From Streptomyces antibioticus (GTDB lineage Bacteria > Actinomycetota > Actinomycetes > Streptomycetales > Streptomycetaceae), in contig NZ_KQ948425.1 of assembly GCF_001514065.1 (NCBI RefSeq), positions 562,519 through 626,518 on the forward strand: 64,000 nucleotides of DNA, read 5' to 3'. The number at the start of each line of letters is the position of its first letter. The first letter of the stretch is position 1. Position numbers and translations under genes: made by a program. Shown piece after piece: positions 1 through 7,803 of the stretch. A model generated the notes under the pieces. That model was not told where the DNA came from. It did not search any database and worked only from the letters and a program-made list of their open reading frames with translations.

Positions 1-596
1 CTCGGCGCGAGGAAGGGCTGGTCCTCTTCGACACCGGCATCGGCACCGCCGACCCCGAAACAGAAGCCCACTACCGCCCTCGACGCAGACCTCTGGAGGA
101 AGCCCTCTCAGCCGCGGGAGTCAGCCCTGCCGACATCTCCCTGGTGGTGAACTGTCATCTGCATTTCGACCATTGTGGCGGCAACCCCATGCTGCGCGGC
201 AAGCCCATCGTGGTCCAGTCGACGGAGTTGTCCACCGCTCGACGAGGCGGCCACACCATCGACGCACTCGTGGACTTCCCCGGCGCCAACTACCTGGAGA
301 TCACCGGCGAAGCGGAACTCTGGCCCGGAGTGCGGATCATCCCCACCCCCGGTCACACCGAGGGGCACCAGTCCCTGGTGATCCAACAGAATGACGGCAC
401 CGTCATCCTGGCCGGCCAGGCACACGACTTCGCAGCCCACTTCGCCTCGGACCATCTCGCTCGCCGAGCCACCTTGGACGGCCTCGAACCGCCGCTTCCC
501 AGCTACCGGCCCTGGCTGGAACGGCTCCTCGCATTCGACCCACGCAGAGTGCTCTTCGCGCACGACTGCTCGGTCTGGGAACCCAGCACCGCGTGA
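1..596 (+). CDS. MBL-fold hydrolase (lactonase-like), 5' end cut off
   Basis: The frame is open from base 3 to the TGA at 594-596, so the N-terminus lies outside the window. The visible part is a metallo-beta-lactamase fold resembling N-acyl-homoserine lactonases and related Zn hydrolases. The HLHFDH metal motif is at 156-173, and a second histidine lies in TPGHTEGH near 350. The acidic ligand region reads AGQAHD rather than the usual GD, and HDC lies near the C-terminus. The family hydrolyses cyclic esters or similar substrates using two metals; the substrate cannot be read here. It stands alone, upstream of a divergently regulated methyltransferase gene. Confidence 0.75.
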   Translation, partial: RREEGLVLFDTGIGTADPETEAHYRPRRRPLEEALSAAGVSPADISLVVNCHLHFDHCGGNPMLRGKPIVVQSTELSTARRGGHTIDALVDFPGANYLEITGEAELWPGVRIIPTPGHTEGHQSLVIQQNDGTVILAGQAHDFAAHFASDHLARRATLDGLEPPLPSYRPWLERLLAFDPRRVLFAHDCSVWEPSTA

Positions 597-715
597 GGCC
601 GGCAGGGCCTGGAGTGGCGGGCTCCGTAGGTGGTCAGGGCGCAGTGGGGCGTGGCCCGCCGACCGGGCGTGAAGCCGGTCCTCCGCGGTCAGGTCCCCTC
701 GAATAGGCTGGGTCG

Positions 716-1564
716 GTGGCTGATGAACGGGAGCGGGTCCAGCCGTCGGGAGTATGGGCGACGGCCGTGGGGGTTGCCCGGGTGCGGGCCTTGGAGAGCG
801 AGCGGCGGGACGCCTTGTTCCGCGATCCGCTGGCGCAGGCCTTCGCCGCCGCGGGCGGGTTGTGGCCATCCTCGTCGCCGCCTGATGACGAGGCGGCACG
901 ACGGAGACGGCTGGCCGTGGCGTTCTCCATCGTCATCAGGACGAAGTTCCTCGACGAGCTGTTGCAGCAGGCGTCGGCGTCCGGGGTGCGGCAGGTGGTG
1001 CTGCTCGGTGCCGGCATGGACAGTCGGGCCTTTCGGATGGACTGGCCCGAGGGCACTCGGCTGTTCGAGGTCGACACGTCCGCGCCACTGGACTTCAAGG
1101 CTTCCGTGCTGCGCCAGGAGGGGGCCGTTGCTCACTGCGAGCGGATCACGGTCCCGGTGGATCTGCGGGAGGACTGGCCCGGCGCGCTGGCCGCCGCGGG
1201 GCACGATCCGGCGGCGCCGACCGTGTGGATCGCCGAAGGGCTGCTGATCTATCTTCCCGAGGATGCGGTGGAGTTGCTGCTGGCCCGGATCAGCGCACTG
1301 TCCGCCGTGGGCAGTTGGATGGGGCTGACGTTGGGCTCGCGCGGTGTGATCGAGCGCTTCGGTGCGGATGCGGTGCCGGGGTCGGCGGCGTCCATGTGGG
1401 TCTCGGAGATGCCCGACGACCCGGTGGGCTGGTTGGCCGGACACGGCTGGGACGCCGCCGGTTACACCCTGCGCGAGCGCGCTGCCGCCTACGGCCGCCC
1501 GATCGGCACTCCACCGCAGCGCGAGGAGCGACCCGGCGGGCTGATCTCGGCGGTCCGCCGATAG
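716..1564 (+). CDS. Class I SAM-dependent methyltransferase (TIGR00027/LCM type)
   Basis: 282 aa with a GTG start. It fits the actinobacterial SAM methyltransferase family related to leucine carboxyl methyltransferases. The N-terminal signature GVWATAVGVARVRALES leads to a DPLA motif. The SAM-binding glycine loop LLGAGMDSRAF is at residues 97-106, an acidic EVD at 118-120, and the family motif WIAEGLLIYL near 175. Family members methylate small molecules in secondary metabolism, and the acceptor is unknown. It converges on the serine hydrolase with only 19 bp between the stop codons. Confidence 0.85.
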   Translation: MADERERVQPSGVWATAVGVARVRALESERRDALFRDPLAQAFAAAGGLWPSSSPPDDEAARRRRLAVAFSIVIRTKFLDELLQQASASGVRQVVLLGAGMDSRAFRMDWPEGTRLFEVDTSAPLDFKASVLRQEGAVAHCERITVPVDLREDWPGALAAAGHDPAAPTVWIAEGLLIYLPEDAVELLLARISALSAVGSWMGLTLGSRGVIERFGADAVPGSAASMWVSEMPDDPVGWLAGHGWDAAGYTLRERAAAYGRPIGTPPQREERPGGLISAVRR

Positions 1565-1583
1565 AACGCTCCTGCGTTGGGGG

Positions 1584-2600
1584 CTACTCAGGGGCGGGGA
1601 CGAGTTCGCGGTCCAGGTATCGGCTGATCTTCCAGGCACCGTCCGAGGTGTTGGAGAGCACGGTGTGGGTCAGGCCGGCCCGGGGATCGTGCACGCTGCG
1701 GAACGAGACTCCGGCGTCGTATCCCGTCAGCATCACCGTGTCGTGCAAGGCGTGCAGCCAGAAGCCCAGGCCGTACCGTCGGCCCTCCGAGGGCACATCA
1801 CTGTGCGGGCGCGTCATCCGGGTGACCCAGTCGCGCGACACGATCTTCCCCGCGTACAGGGCACGCCACAGTGCGCTGATGTCATCGGCGGTGGAGTAGA
1901 TCCCGCCGTCACCACTGCCCCGCACGGGCAGATGGAACACGTTGGTCCGACTCACCCCCTCGATGGGGAGATAGCCGGTTGCCGTGCCCGGCGGCAGTTC
2001 GTCGGAGCGCAGGAACTCGGTGCTGCACATGTCCGCGGGTGTGCAGACCCGGTCACGCACGAGTTCGTGAAACGGCCGGCCCGCCACGCGTTCGGCGATC
2101 AGCGCGAGCACCACGTACCCGGAGTTGCAGTACGAGAACCGCTCGCCGGGCGGGAACTTGGCCGGATAGCCGTCCAGGACCGCCAGATACGCCTCGGTGG
2201 TGGACAACTCATGCACGGGGACGGTCAGTTGATAGTCAGTGATCTCAAGGTCGGCGTCCTCGTCGAAGTAGTCGCCGATGCCGGAGCGGTGGCCGAGCAG
2301 ATGTTCCACGGTGACCCGCTCGTCGATCAGCGGCAGGTCCCGGCCGAGGACGGAACGCGCGGTCGTGGACAGACTCAACGCACCGTCCTCGACAAGGCTG
2401 ACCACTGTCAGCGCGGTCAGCCCCTTGGTTCCGCTGGCGATCCCGAACCTGGTCGCCGGCGTGTTGGCGATGTGGTGGCGCCGGTCGGCGAGACCGTACG
2501 CCTTGGCGAGCAGCGGCACGTCGCCCCGATCCACCGACACGACCCCGCTGAAGCCGCTCTCGCGTGCCAGCGCATCGACACCGTCCCCCAGGGCAGTCAC
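1584..2600 (-). CDS. Serine hydrolase, beta-lactamase/class C-like
   Basis: 338 aa from the GTG at 2600. The frame stays open further upstream, but that part is the complement of the TetR gene and is not family-like. The penicillin-binding fold is shown by SGTK (SxxK, residues 56-59), YCN (YxN, 157-159) and a GDGGIYST segment typical of this family. No signal peptide is visible from this start, so a cytoplasmic esterase or peptidase role is as likely as cell-wall work. It follows the TetR gene on the same strand with a 50-nt gap and may be co-regulated with it. The shine-dalgarno is weak, so the start is uncertain. Confidence 0.8.
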   Translation of the reverse strand: MTALGDGVDALARESGFSGVVSVDRGDVPLLAKAYGLADRRHHIANTPATRFGIASGTKGLTALTVVSLVEDGALSLSTTARSVLGRDLPLIDERVTVEHLLGHRSGIGDYFDEDADLEITDYQLTVPVHELSTTEAYLAVLDGYPAKFPPGERFSYCNSGYVVLALIAERVAGRPFHELVRDRVCTPADMCSTEFLRSDELPPGTATGYLPIEGVSRTNVFHLPVRGSGDGGIYSTADDISALWRALYAGKIVSRDWVTRMTRPHSDVPSEGRRYGLGFWLHALHDTVMLTGYDAGVSFRSVHDPRAGLTHTVLSNTSDGAWKISRYLDRELVPAPE

Positions 2601-2650
2601 ACGGACCAGGATAGGCAGCGGGCCGGCCCGATCGCGAGGGCTCGCCCTCT

Positions 2651-3298
2651 TCACGCCATGTGACGCGGCCCCAAATCCTGGAGTACGTCGGCCAGTTCGG
2701 CGGAGGTCAGAGCTTGCCCGGGCAGCGGCTGCGCCGTCCGTGCGGTGTGCAGGCCGGAGAGGAACAGGCAAAGGGGCCGACGCCAGGCGTCGGGGGTGGC
2801 CGCACTGGTCAGAGAGGGGACCGCGCGCCCCAGGGCGGCCAGCGTGAACAGGAGGTCCTCGACGGTGACGTCGTCGCGGACCGTTCCCTCCTCCTGGCCT
2901 CGCCGCAGCAGGAGTTCCACCGTCTCGTGGTTGTGGGCGTGCGCCTCCAGAAGGGTGTCGACGCCGTCGAGGCGGATGGTCATGAGGTCGTTGGTGCCGC
3001 GGTCGGCGGCCAAGGTCGTGAAGACCGCCTCCAGGTACGCGGTCAGGCCCGTCCAGGCGTCCGGTGCGCTCCGGGCCTGCACTCCGGCGGTCATCGTCTC
3101 GGTCAGCTGGTCCTGGAAGACGGCGTCGATGAGGGCGGCTCGGGTGGGGAAGTGCCGGTAGAGGGTCGCGTTGCCCACGCCCGCCCGGCGGGCGATGACG
3201 TCCAGCGGTGCCTGGAGGCCCTGCTCGGCGAAGACCTCGTGGGCCGCTTCCATCAGCAGCTCCCGGTTGCGCCGCGCGTCGCGTCGCAGTGCGCCCAT
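2651..3298 (-). CDS. TetR-family transcriptional regulator
   Basis: 215 aa. The N-terminal helix-turn-helix (about residues 32-51, VIARRAGVGNATLYRHFPTR) is the classic TetR form with YRHF. The C-terminal two thirds are a ligand-binding helical domain. It is transcribed divergently from the patatin and P450 genes. The intergenic region holds two near-identical palindromes, so it probably represses both itself and the rightward genes. The effector is not predictable. Confidence 0.92.
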   Translation of the reverse strand: MGALRRDARRNRELLMEAAHEVFAEQGLQAPLDVIARRAGVGNATLYRHFPTRAALIDAVFQDQLTETMTAGVQARSAPDAWTGLTAYLEAVFTTLAADRGTNDLMTIRLDGVDTLLEAHAHNHETVELLLRRGQEEGTVRDDVTVEDLLFTLAALGRAVPSLTSAATPDAWRRPLCLFLSGLHTARTAQPLPGQALTSAELADVLQDLGPRHMA

Positions 3299-3316
3299 CG
3301 TCGTCCTCCAGCCCCA

Positions 3317-3333
3317 AGTGGGGAGTGCTCCCC
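3317..3333. promoter_or_regulatory. TetR operator copy 1 (imperfect palindrome)
   Basis: Reads AGTGGGGAGTGCTCCCC. The core GGGGAG-TG-CTCCCC is a perfect inverted repeat, but the outer ACT arm is missing on one side. It lies 19 bp before the tetR start codon, a position suited to autorepression. Confidence 0.75.
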
Positions 3334-3360
3334 GGTCCTCATGCTATCGTCGGTCCACGA

Positions 3361-3380
3361 AGTGGGGAGCACTCCCCACT
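3361..3380. promoter_or_regulatory. TetR operator copy 2 (perfect 20-bp palindrome)
   Basis: AGTGGGGAG-CA-CTCCCCACT is a perfect inverted repeat with 9-bp arms. It is the same box as the copy at 3317-3333, with centres 44 bp apart (about four helical turns). It ends 19 bp before the patatin start, so it would block the rightward promoter. Confidence 0.82.
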
Positions 3381-3399
3381 TCTGCTGAGGGGGCATGGC

Positions 3400-4233
3400 A
3401 TGGGCGGGTCGGCACTGGTGCTCGGCGGCGGAGGTCCGGTCGGCGGCGCATGGCTGACGGGGGTGCTGGCCGGGCTCGCCGACGCCGGCGTCGACCTCGC
3501 CCGTGCCGACGTCGTCATCGGCACCTCCGCCGGGGCCGTCTTCGGCACCCGGCTCGCGCACGGCGAACCGCCTCGCGAACTGTACGAACGCCAACTCACC
3601 GGTACCGACCGACTGTTGCTGGACGTCACGGCGGCGCAGACACTCCGCTTCCTGTGGGCCGCGCTGGGCTCCCTCGACCCTGAGCGGTCGATACGGCGCC
3701 TGGGCCGCGCCGCGCTGGGGGCACGCTCCGCTGCCGACGCGCGCACTCTCGTACGCCAGGTGCTGCGCGGGGCGGAGGACTGGCCCGCTCGTGATCTGCG
3801 CCTGGCTGCGGTCAACGCCCGTACAGGGGTCTTGGCCGTCCATGGCCCCGGCTCCGGCCTCACCATGGTCGACGCGGTCGCCGCCAGCTGCGCGGTGCCC
3901 CTGGTCCTCGCACCCGTCGCCGCCGCCGGACAGCACTGGATGGACGGCGGCACCCGCTCCACCGCCAACCTTCATCTGGCCCGCGGCTACGAGCGCGTAC
4001 TGGCCGTCGCCCCGGTCGACAAGGCCGTGGGCCCCCACCCCAGCGCCTCGCGACAGGCCATGGACCTCACCGCCGAGGGCGCCACCGTCAGTCTGTTGAC
4101 CCCGGACGCCGCATCCCGCCGGGCCATGGGCCGTGATCTGACCTCCGACGCCCACCGGGTGGCCGCGGCGCTCGCCGGTCACGCGCAGGCGACCAGGGCC
4201 GCGGCGACCGTAGAAGCGGCATGGCAGGGCTGA
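3400..4233 (+). CDS. Patatin-like phospholipase
   Basis: 277 aa from the ATG at 3400, preceded by GAGGGGG. The frame remains open upstream but runs through the operator. The glycine-rich oxyanion stretch LGGGGPVGG is at residues 8-16, the nucleophile elbow GTSAG at 41-45 (Ser43), and the catalytic Asp is in DGG at 182-184. Patatins use a Ser-Asp dyad to cleave acyl groups from lipids. There is no signal peptide. It is the first gene to the right of the TetR operators and probably shares a transcript with the P450 71 bp downstream. Confidence 0.9.
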   Translation: MGGSALVLGGGGPVGGAWLTGVLAGLADAGVDLARADVVIGTSAGAVFGTRLAHGEPPRELYERQLTGTDRLLLDVTAAQTLRFLWAALGSLDPERSIRRLGRAALGARSAADARTLVRQVLRGAEDWPARDLRLAAVNARTGVLAVHGPGSGLTMVDAVAASCAVPLVLAPVAAAGQHWMDGGTRSTANLHLARGYERVLAVAPVDKAVGPHPSASRQAMDLTAEGATVSLLTPDAASRRAMGRDLTSDAHRVAAALAGHAQATRAAATVEAAWQG

Positions 4234-4304
4234 GAGCCCCCGCAGAAGCAACGCACACGCACCACCGGCCGACCCTGTGCCACCACAACGAACGGAAGGT
4301 GCCC

Positions 4305-5468
4305 GTGTCCGTCCCGACGCTTGAGGACCTCTCCCCCACCGGCCATGATTTCGCGGCCGATCCGTACCCCGTCTACGCGGCCCTGCGCGACCAGGGCCCC
4401 GTACACCGCGTCCGCGTACCCGGTAGCGGTGAGGCATGGCTGGTCGTGAGCCGGGACGTCGCCCGCGCCGCTCTCACCGATCCGCGGCTGCGCAACGACA
4501 TCCGGCACTCCGCGTCCTGGCGGAGCGACGGTGGGCACGCCCTCGGGCGGAACATGCTGCAGAGCGATCCGCCCCAGCACACCCGGCTCCGCAGACTGGT
4601 CGCCGGACACTTCACCCCGCAGCGCGTCGCCGGGCTGCGGCCGCGGATCGAGGTGATCGCCGAGGAGCTGACCGCCACACTCCCGCGACAGGGCACGGCG
4701 GACCTGGTCGCCCGGTACGCGCTGCCGTTGCCGGTCACCGTCATCTGCGACCTGCTGGCCGTCCCGGCCGAGGACCGCACCGCCTTCCACGCCTGGTCGA
4801 ACGAGCTGGTGACACCCACTTCCCAGGAGGCGACGACCGCGGCAGCGGCCGCGCTGACAGGCTGCCTGACCGAGCTCACCGGCCGAGCGGGAACCCTGCT
4901 CGGCGATCTCGCCCACGCACCCGACGCGCCCGACAGCGACGAACTCCTCGGCATGGCCTTCCTGCTCCTCGTCGCCGGACACGAGACCACGGTCAACCTG
5001 ATCTCGGCCGTCCTCCACAACCTGCTCACCCGCCCCGACCAGCTCCATCTCCTGCGCAGCGCGCCGGACTTGACGGAGGCCGCCGTAGAGGAGACGCTGC
5101 GCCACAACGCGCCGGTACACACCACCGCGTTCCGCTTCGCCGCCGAGCCTCTGGATCTCGCGGAAACCTCGATCGCCGCGGGCGACGCCGTCCTGGTCTC
5201 GCTCGCCGCGGCCTCCCGCGACCCCCGGCACTTCCCCGACCCCGACCGCTTCGACATCACCCGCCGCCCCCAGGGCCATCTCGGCTTCGGCCACGGCCTG
5301 CACCACTGCCTCGGCGCCCCGCTGGCCCGGCTGGAGGCCTCCGTCGCCGTACGTCTGCTCCTGCACCGCCGGCCCGCGCTCGCCCTCGCGACCGATCCGG
5401 CGGAACTCACCTGGCGCACGCGCACCCTGTTGCACGGGTTGGCCGCACTCCCGGTCCGACTGGGCTGA
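4305..5468 (+). CDS. Cytochrome P450
   Basis: 387 aa. The GTG at 4305 was chosen because GGAAGG sits 6 nt upstream; starting earlier would add an atypical His-rich leader. The I-helix oxygen-activation motif AGHETT is at residues 224-229, the ExxR pair (EETLR) near 262-266, and the haem loop FGHGLHHCLG has the thiolate Cys at 335. The length and motifs fit soluble bacterial class I P450s, which need a ferredoxin partner; none is encoded nearby. Substrate unknown. It lies downstream of the patatin and probably under the same TetR control. Confidence 0.92.
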   Translation: MSVPTLEDLSPTGHDFAADPYPVYAALRDQGPVHRVRVPGSGEAWLVVSRDVARAALTDPRLRNDIRHSASWRSDGGHALGRNMLQSDPPQHTRLRRLVAGHFTPQRVAGLRPRIEVIAEELTATLPRQGTADLVARYALPLPVTVICDLLAVPAEDRTAFHAWSNELVTPTSQEATTAAAAALTGCLTELTGRAGTLLGDLAHAPDAPDSDELLGMAFLLLVAGHETTVNLISAVLHNLLTRPDQLHLLRSAPDLTEAAVEETLRHNAPVHTTAFRFAAEPLDLAETSIAAGDAVLVSLAAASRDPRHFPDPDRFDITRRPQGHLGFGHGLHHCLGAPLARLEASVAVRLLLHRRPALALATDPAELTWRTRTLLHGLAALPVRLG

Positions 5469-5717
5469 GTCGGGCCCCGGCATCGGTCAGGAGTGACGCG
5501 GCCACGGCAGACCAGAGGGCCCGCAGGCGCGTGAGGTCTTCCAGATGCGGTGCACCCGGCGCGGTGGTTCCGCCCGCTGTGCGGCGGCCCGCCCGTCACA
5601 CCCGGGTCGCCCGTGGTCCCGCCCGTGGGGTTCGCCCGGGGGCCCTGTCACGTATCGCCCCGCTGCCCGGTCTCTTCTGGTGCAGACCGCTTGAGAAACC
5701 TCCGAAAGGAAGCCGTT

Positions 5718-6464
5718 ATGAAGGTCGTAGTGATCGGTGGCACCGGGCTGATCGGCTCGAAGGTGGTCGCCCGGCTGGGCGAGCACGGCCATGAGGCGAT
5801 CGCGGCGTCGCCGAACACCGGGGTCAACACGCTGACGGGTGAGGGCCTGGCCGAGGTTCTCGAGGGCGCGCAGGTCGTGGTCGACGTCTCCAACTCGCCC
5901 TCGTTCGCGGACGAGGACGTCATGGAGTTCTTCCGCACCTCCACCACCAACCTGCTGAAGGCGGCGGCCGACGCCGGTGTGACGCACCACGTGGCGCTGT
6001 CGGTGGTCGGCACCGAGCACCTCCTGGCCAGCGGTTACTTCCGCGCCAAGCAGGTCCAGGAGGATCTGATCAAGGACTCCGGGATCCCTTACTCCATCGT
6101 CCACGCGACGCAGTTCTTCGAGTTCGCGAAGGGCCTCGCCGACGGGATGACCGAGGGCGACACCGTCCACCTGCCCGACGCCAAGATCCAGCCCATCGTC
6201 TCCGACGACGTGGCGGCGGCCGTCGGCCGCACCTCGGTGGGCGCCCCGGCGAACGGTGTGGTGGAGGTCGCGGGACCCGACGTGTTCCAGCTGGAGGAGT
6301 TCATTCGCATGGGGCTCAGCGCCAACAACGACCCCCGCGACATCGTCACGGACCCGAAGGCCACGTACTGGGGCGCCGAACTCCAGGAGTCCACCCTCCT
6401 GCCGGGCCCCGGCGCGCACATCGCCGAGACCAGGTTCGCCGACTGGCTCGCCCGGCAGCAGTAG
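5718..6464 (+). CDS. NmrA/SDR-type NAD(P)-binding oxidoreductase
   Basis: 248 aa. The ATG at 5718 follows AAAGGA. The N-terminal Rossmann motif GGTGLIG is at residues 7-13. The protein keeps the atypical-SDR pattern, with VVDVSNSPSF and YFRAKQVQEDL near the middle. Such proteins reduce small molecules or sense NAD(P)H redox state. It is a single-gene unit that converges on vanS, with a terminator-like hairpin between them. The 249-bp upstream region contains nothing I recognise. Confidence 0.85.
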   Translation: MKVVVIGGTGLIGSKVVARLGEHGHEAIAASPNTGVNTLTGEGLAEVLEGAQVVVDVSNSPSFADEDVMEFFRTSTTNLLKAAADAGVTHHVALSVVGTEHLLASGYFRAKQVQEDLIKDSGIPYSIVHATQFFEFAKGLADGMTEGDTVHLPDAKIQPIVSDDVAAAVGRTSVGAPANGVVEVAGPDVFQLEEFIRMGLSANNDPRDIVTDPKATYWGAELQESTLLPGPGAHIAETRFADWLARQQ

Positions 6465-6475
6465 GCACGGAAGCC

Positions 6476-6499
6476 GGCCCCGTCAAAAAGGGCGGGGCC
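6476..6499. terminator. Hairpin between convergent genes
   Basis: GGCCCCG (6476-6482) pairs with CGGGGCC (6493-6499) across a 10-nt loop containing AAAAA. It lies between the stop codons of the convergent oxidoreductase and vanS genes, so it could serve both. Confidence 0.6.
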
Positions 6500-6560
6500 G
6501 CCCTTGCGTTCTGACGGATCACCTACGAAGGAAGGTCCGCGGAGGCCGGCGGCTCAGGGT

Positions 6561-7661
6561 TCACCCTCCGGTCGCCGCCGGCAGTTCCACGGTGATGCGC
6601 AGCCCGCCGCCCACGCGTGGGGTGAGGGTGAGGGTTCCGGCGTGCGCCTCGGTGACGGTCTTGACGATGGCCAGGCCCAGGCCGACGCCTGCCTGGTCGG
6701 TGTGGATGCGCTCGGTGCCGCGTTGGAAGGGCTCGGTGAAGGTGGCGACCAGGTGGGGGGTGAGCTGCTCGCCGGTGTTCTCGACGGTGAGCACCGTGGT
6801 GTGGGGGCGGACGCCGGTGTGGACCCGGACGGTGCCTCGTTCCGGCAGGTTGTGGACGATCGCGTTGTGCACGAGGTTCGTGGCGAGTTGCCGCAGTAGG
6901 GCGGGGGAACCGCTCGTGGGGGCGACGTCACCGCTGGTCTCGAGGGTGACGCCGTGCTTCGCCGCGAGCGGGTGCAGGGTCTCGGCCGCTTCCTCTGCGA
7001 GGAGGGACAGGTCGACGTGTTCTCGGGTGAAGGACCGCTGGTTGGCGCGGCTGAGCAGAAGCAGTGCCTCGGTGAGGTCGATGGCCCGCCTGTTGACGGT
7101 GTGCAGGCGCTCGAGGAGTTCGCCGGTGTCGTGGTGCGGATCGGCGCGCGCGACGTCGATGAGTGTCTTCGAGATCGCCAGCGGGGTGCGCAGCTCGTGC
7201 GAGGCGTTGGCCGCGAACCTCCGCTGTTCCGCGATGTGCGCCTCCAGCTGCGCGAGCATCATGTCGAAGGCGTCGGCGAGTTCGCGGAACTCGTCCCTGC
7301 GGCCCGGCATCCGGATCCGACAGGAGAGTGACCCGGTGGCTGCCGTGCGGGTGGCGTGAGTGATCCGGTCCAGGGGTGCGAGCATGCGTCCGGCGAGCAC
7401 CCATCCTCCCAAGAGGCCGAACACCAGCAGGAAGACCACCACCGCGGCCGCCGTCGGGGCGAACCCGCGCACGAAGAGGGTGCCGGGAGTCTCCCTCACG
7501 GCCCCCGCCTCATTGGTCTGCAACCATCCCTGTCGCAGCAGGAAGGCTCCTACGGCGACGAGCAGCAGTGCACCCGCGAGCAGGAGGAAACCGGCGTAGC
7601 TGAGGGTGAGCTTGAGGCGGACACTCAACCCCGGCGGCCTGCCCACGGTCACCACCCCCAT
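6561..7661 (-). CDS. vanS: VanS-type sensor histidine kinase, no adjacent vanR
   Basis: 366 aa from the ATG at 7661. Two membrane helices (about 18-42 and 69-91) flank a short 26-residue extracellular loop. A HAMP segment follows, then the H-box SHELRTP with phospho-acceptor His155, an N-box NLVHNAIVHN (262-271) and a G-box GVGLGL (325-330). The GRPPGLSVRLKLTLSYAG start and the DEFRELADAFDMMLA stretch match what I remember of Streptomyces VanS. It would activate or dephosphorylate VanR in response to glycopeptide. It is divergent from vanK across 142 bp. In S. coelicolor vanS is paired with vanR, but no OmpR-type regulator is next to it here. Confidence 0.88.
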   Translation of the reverse strand: MGVVTVGRPPGLSVRLKLTLSYAGFLLLAGALLLVAVGAFLLRQGWLQTNEAGAVRETPGTLFVRGFAPTAAAVVVFLLVFGLLGGWVLAGRMLAPLDRITHATRTAATGSLSCRIRMPGRRDEFRELADAFDMMLAQLEAHIAEQRRFAANASHELRTPLAISKTLIDVARADPHHDTGELLERLHTVNRRAIDLTEALLLLSRANQRSFTREHVDLSLLAEEAAETLHPLAAKHGVTLETSGDVAPTSGSPALLRQLATNLVHNAIVHNLPERGTVRVHTGVRPHTTVLTVENTGEQLTPHLVATFTEPFQRGTERIHTDQAGVGLGLAIVKTVTEAHAGTLTLTPRVGGGLRITVELPAATGG

Positions 7662-7740
7662 ACCCGGGTACGTCTGCCGGCGCCCGGAGCGGTGGCGTTG
7701 AGCGGGGAGACACACATACGTCGAGGCTATGCGGCGGCGC

Positions 7741-7803
7741 ATATCGTCCGCGTATCGAGAACTGCATACGCGCGAGCAACACCGCGCCGTCTTGGCTGGT
7801 CGC
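7741..7803 (+). promoter_or_regulatory. vanK promoter with direct repeats matching the vanH promoter
   Basis: This 63-nt block directly before the vanK ATG aligns without gaps to 10371-10433 before vanH, with 43 identities by my count. Shared elements are TATCG (7742), TATCGA (7753), CATACG (7765), CAAC and GTCTTG. The first two repeats are 11 bp apart, as expected for an OmpR-family activator such as VanR. No shine-dalgarno precedes the ATG, so the transcript may be leaderless or nearly so. VanR binding is inference. Confidence 0.72.
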
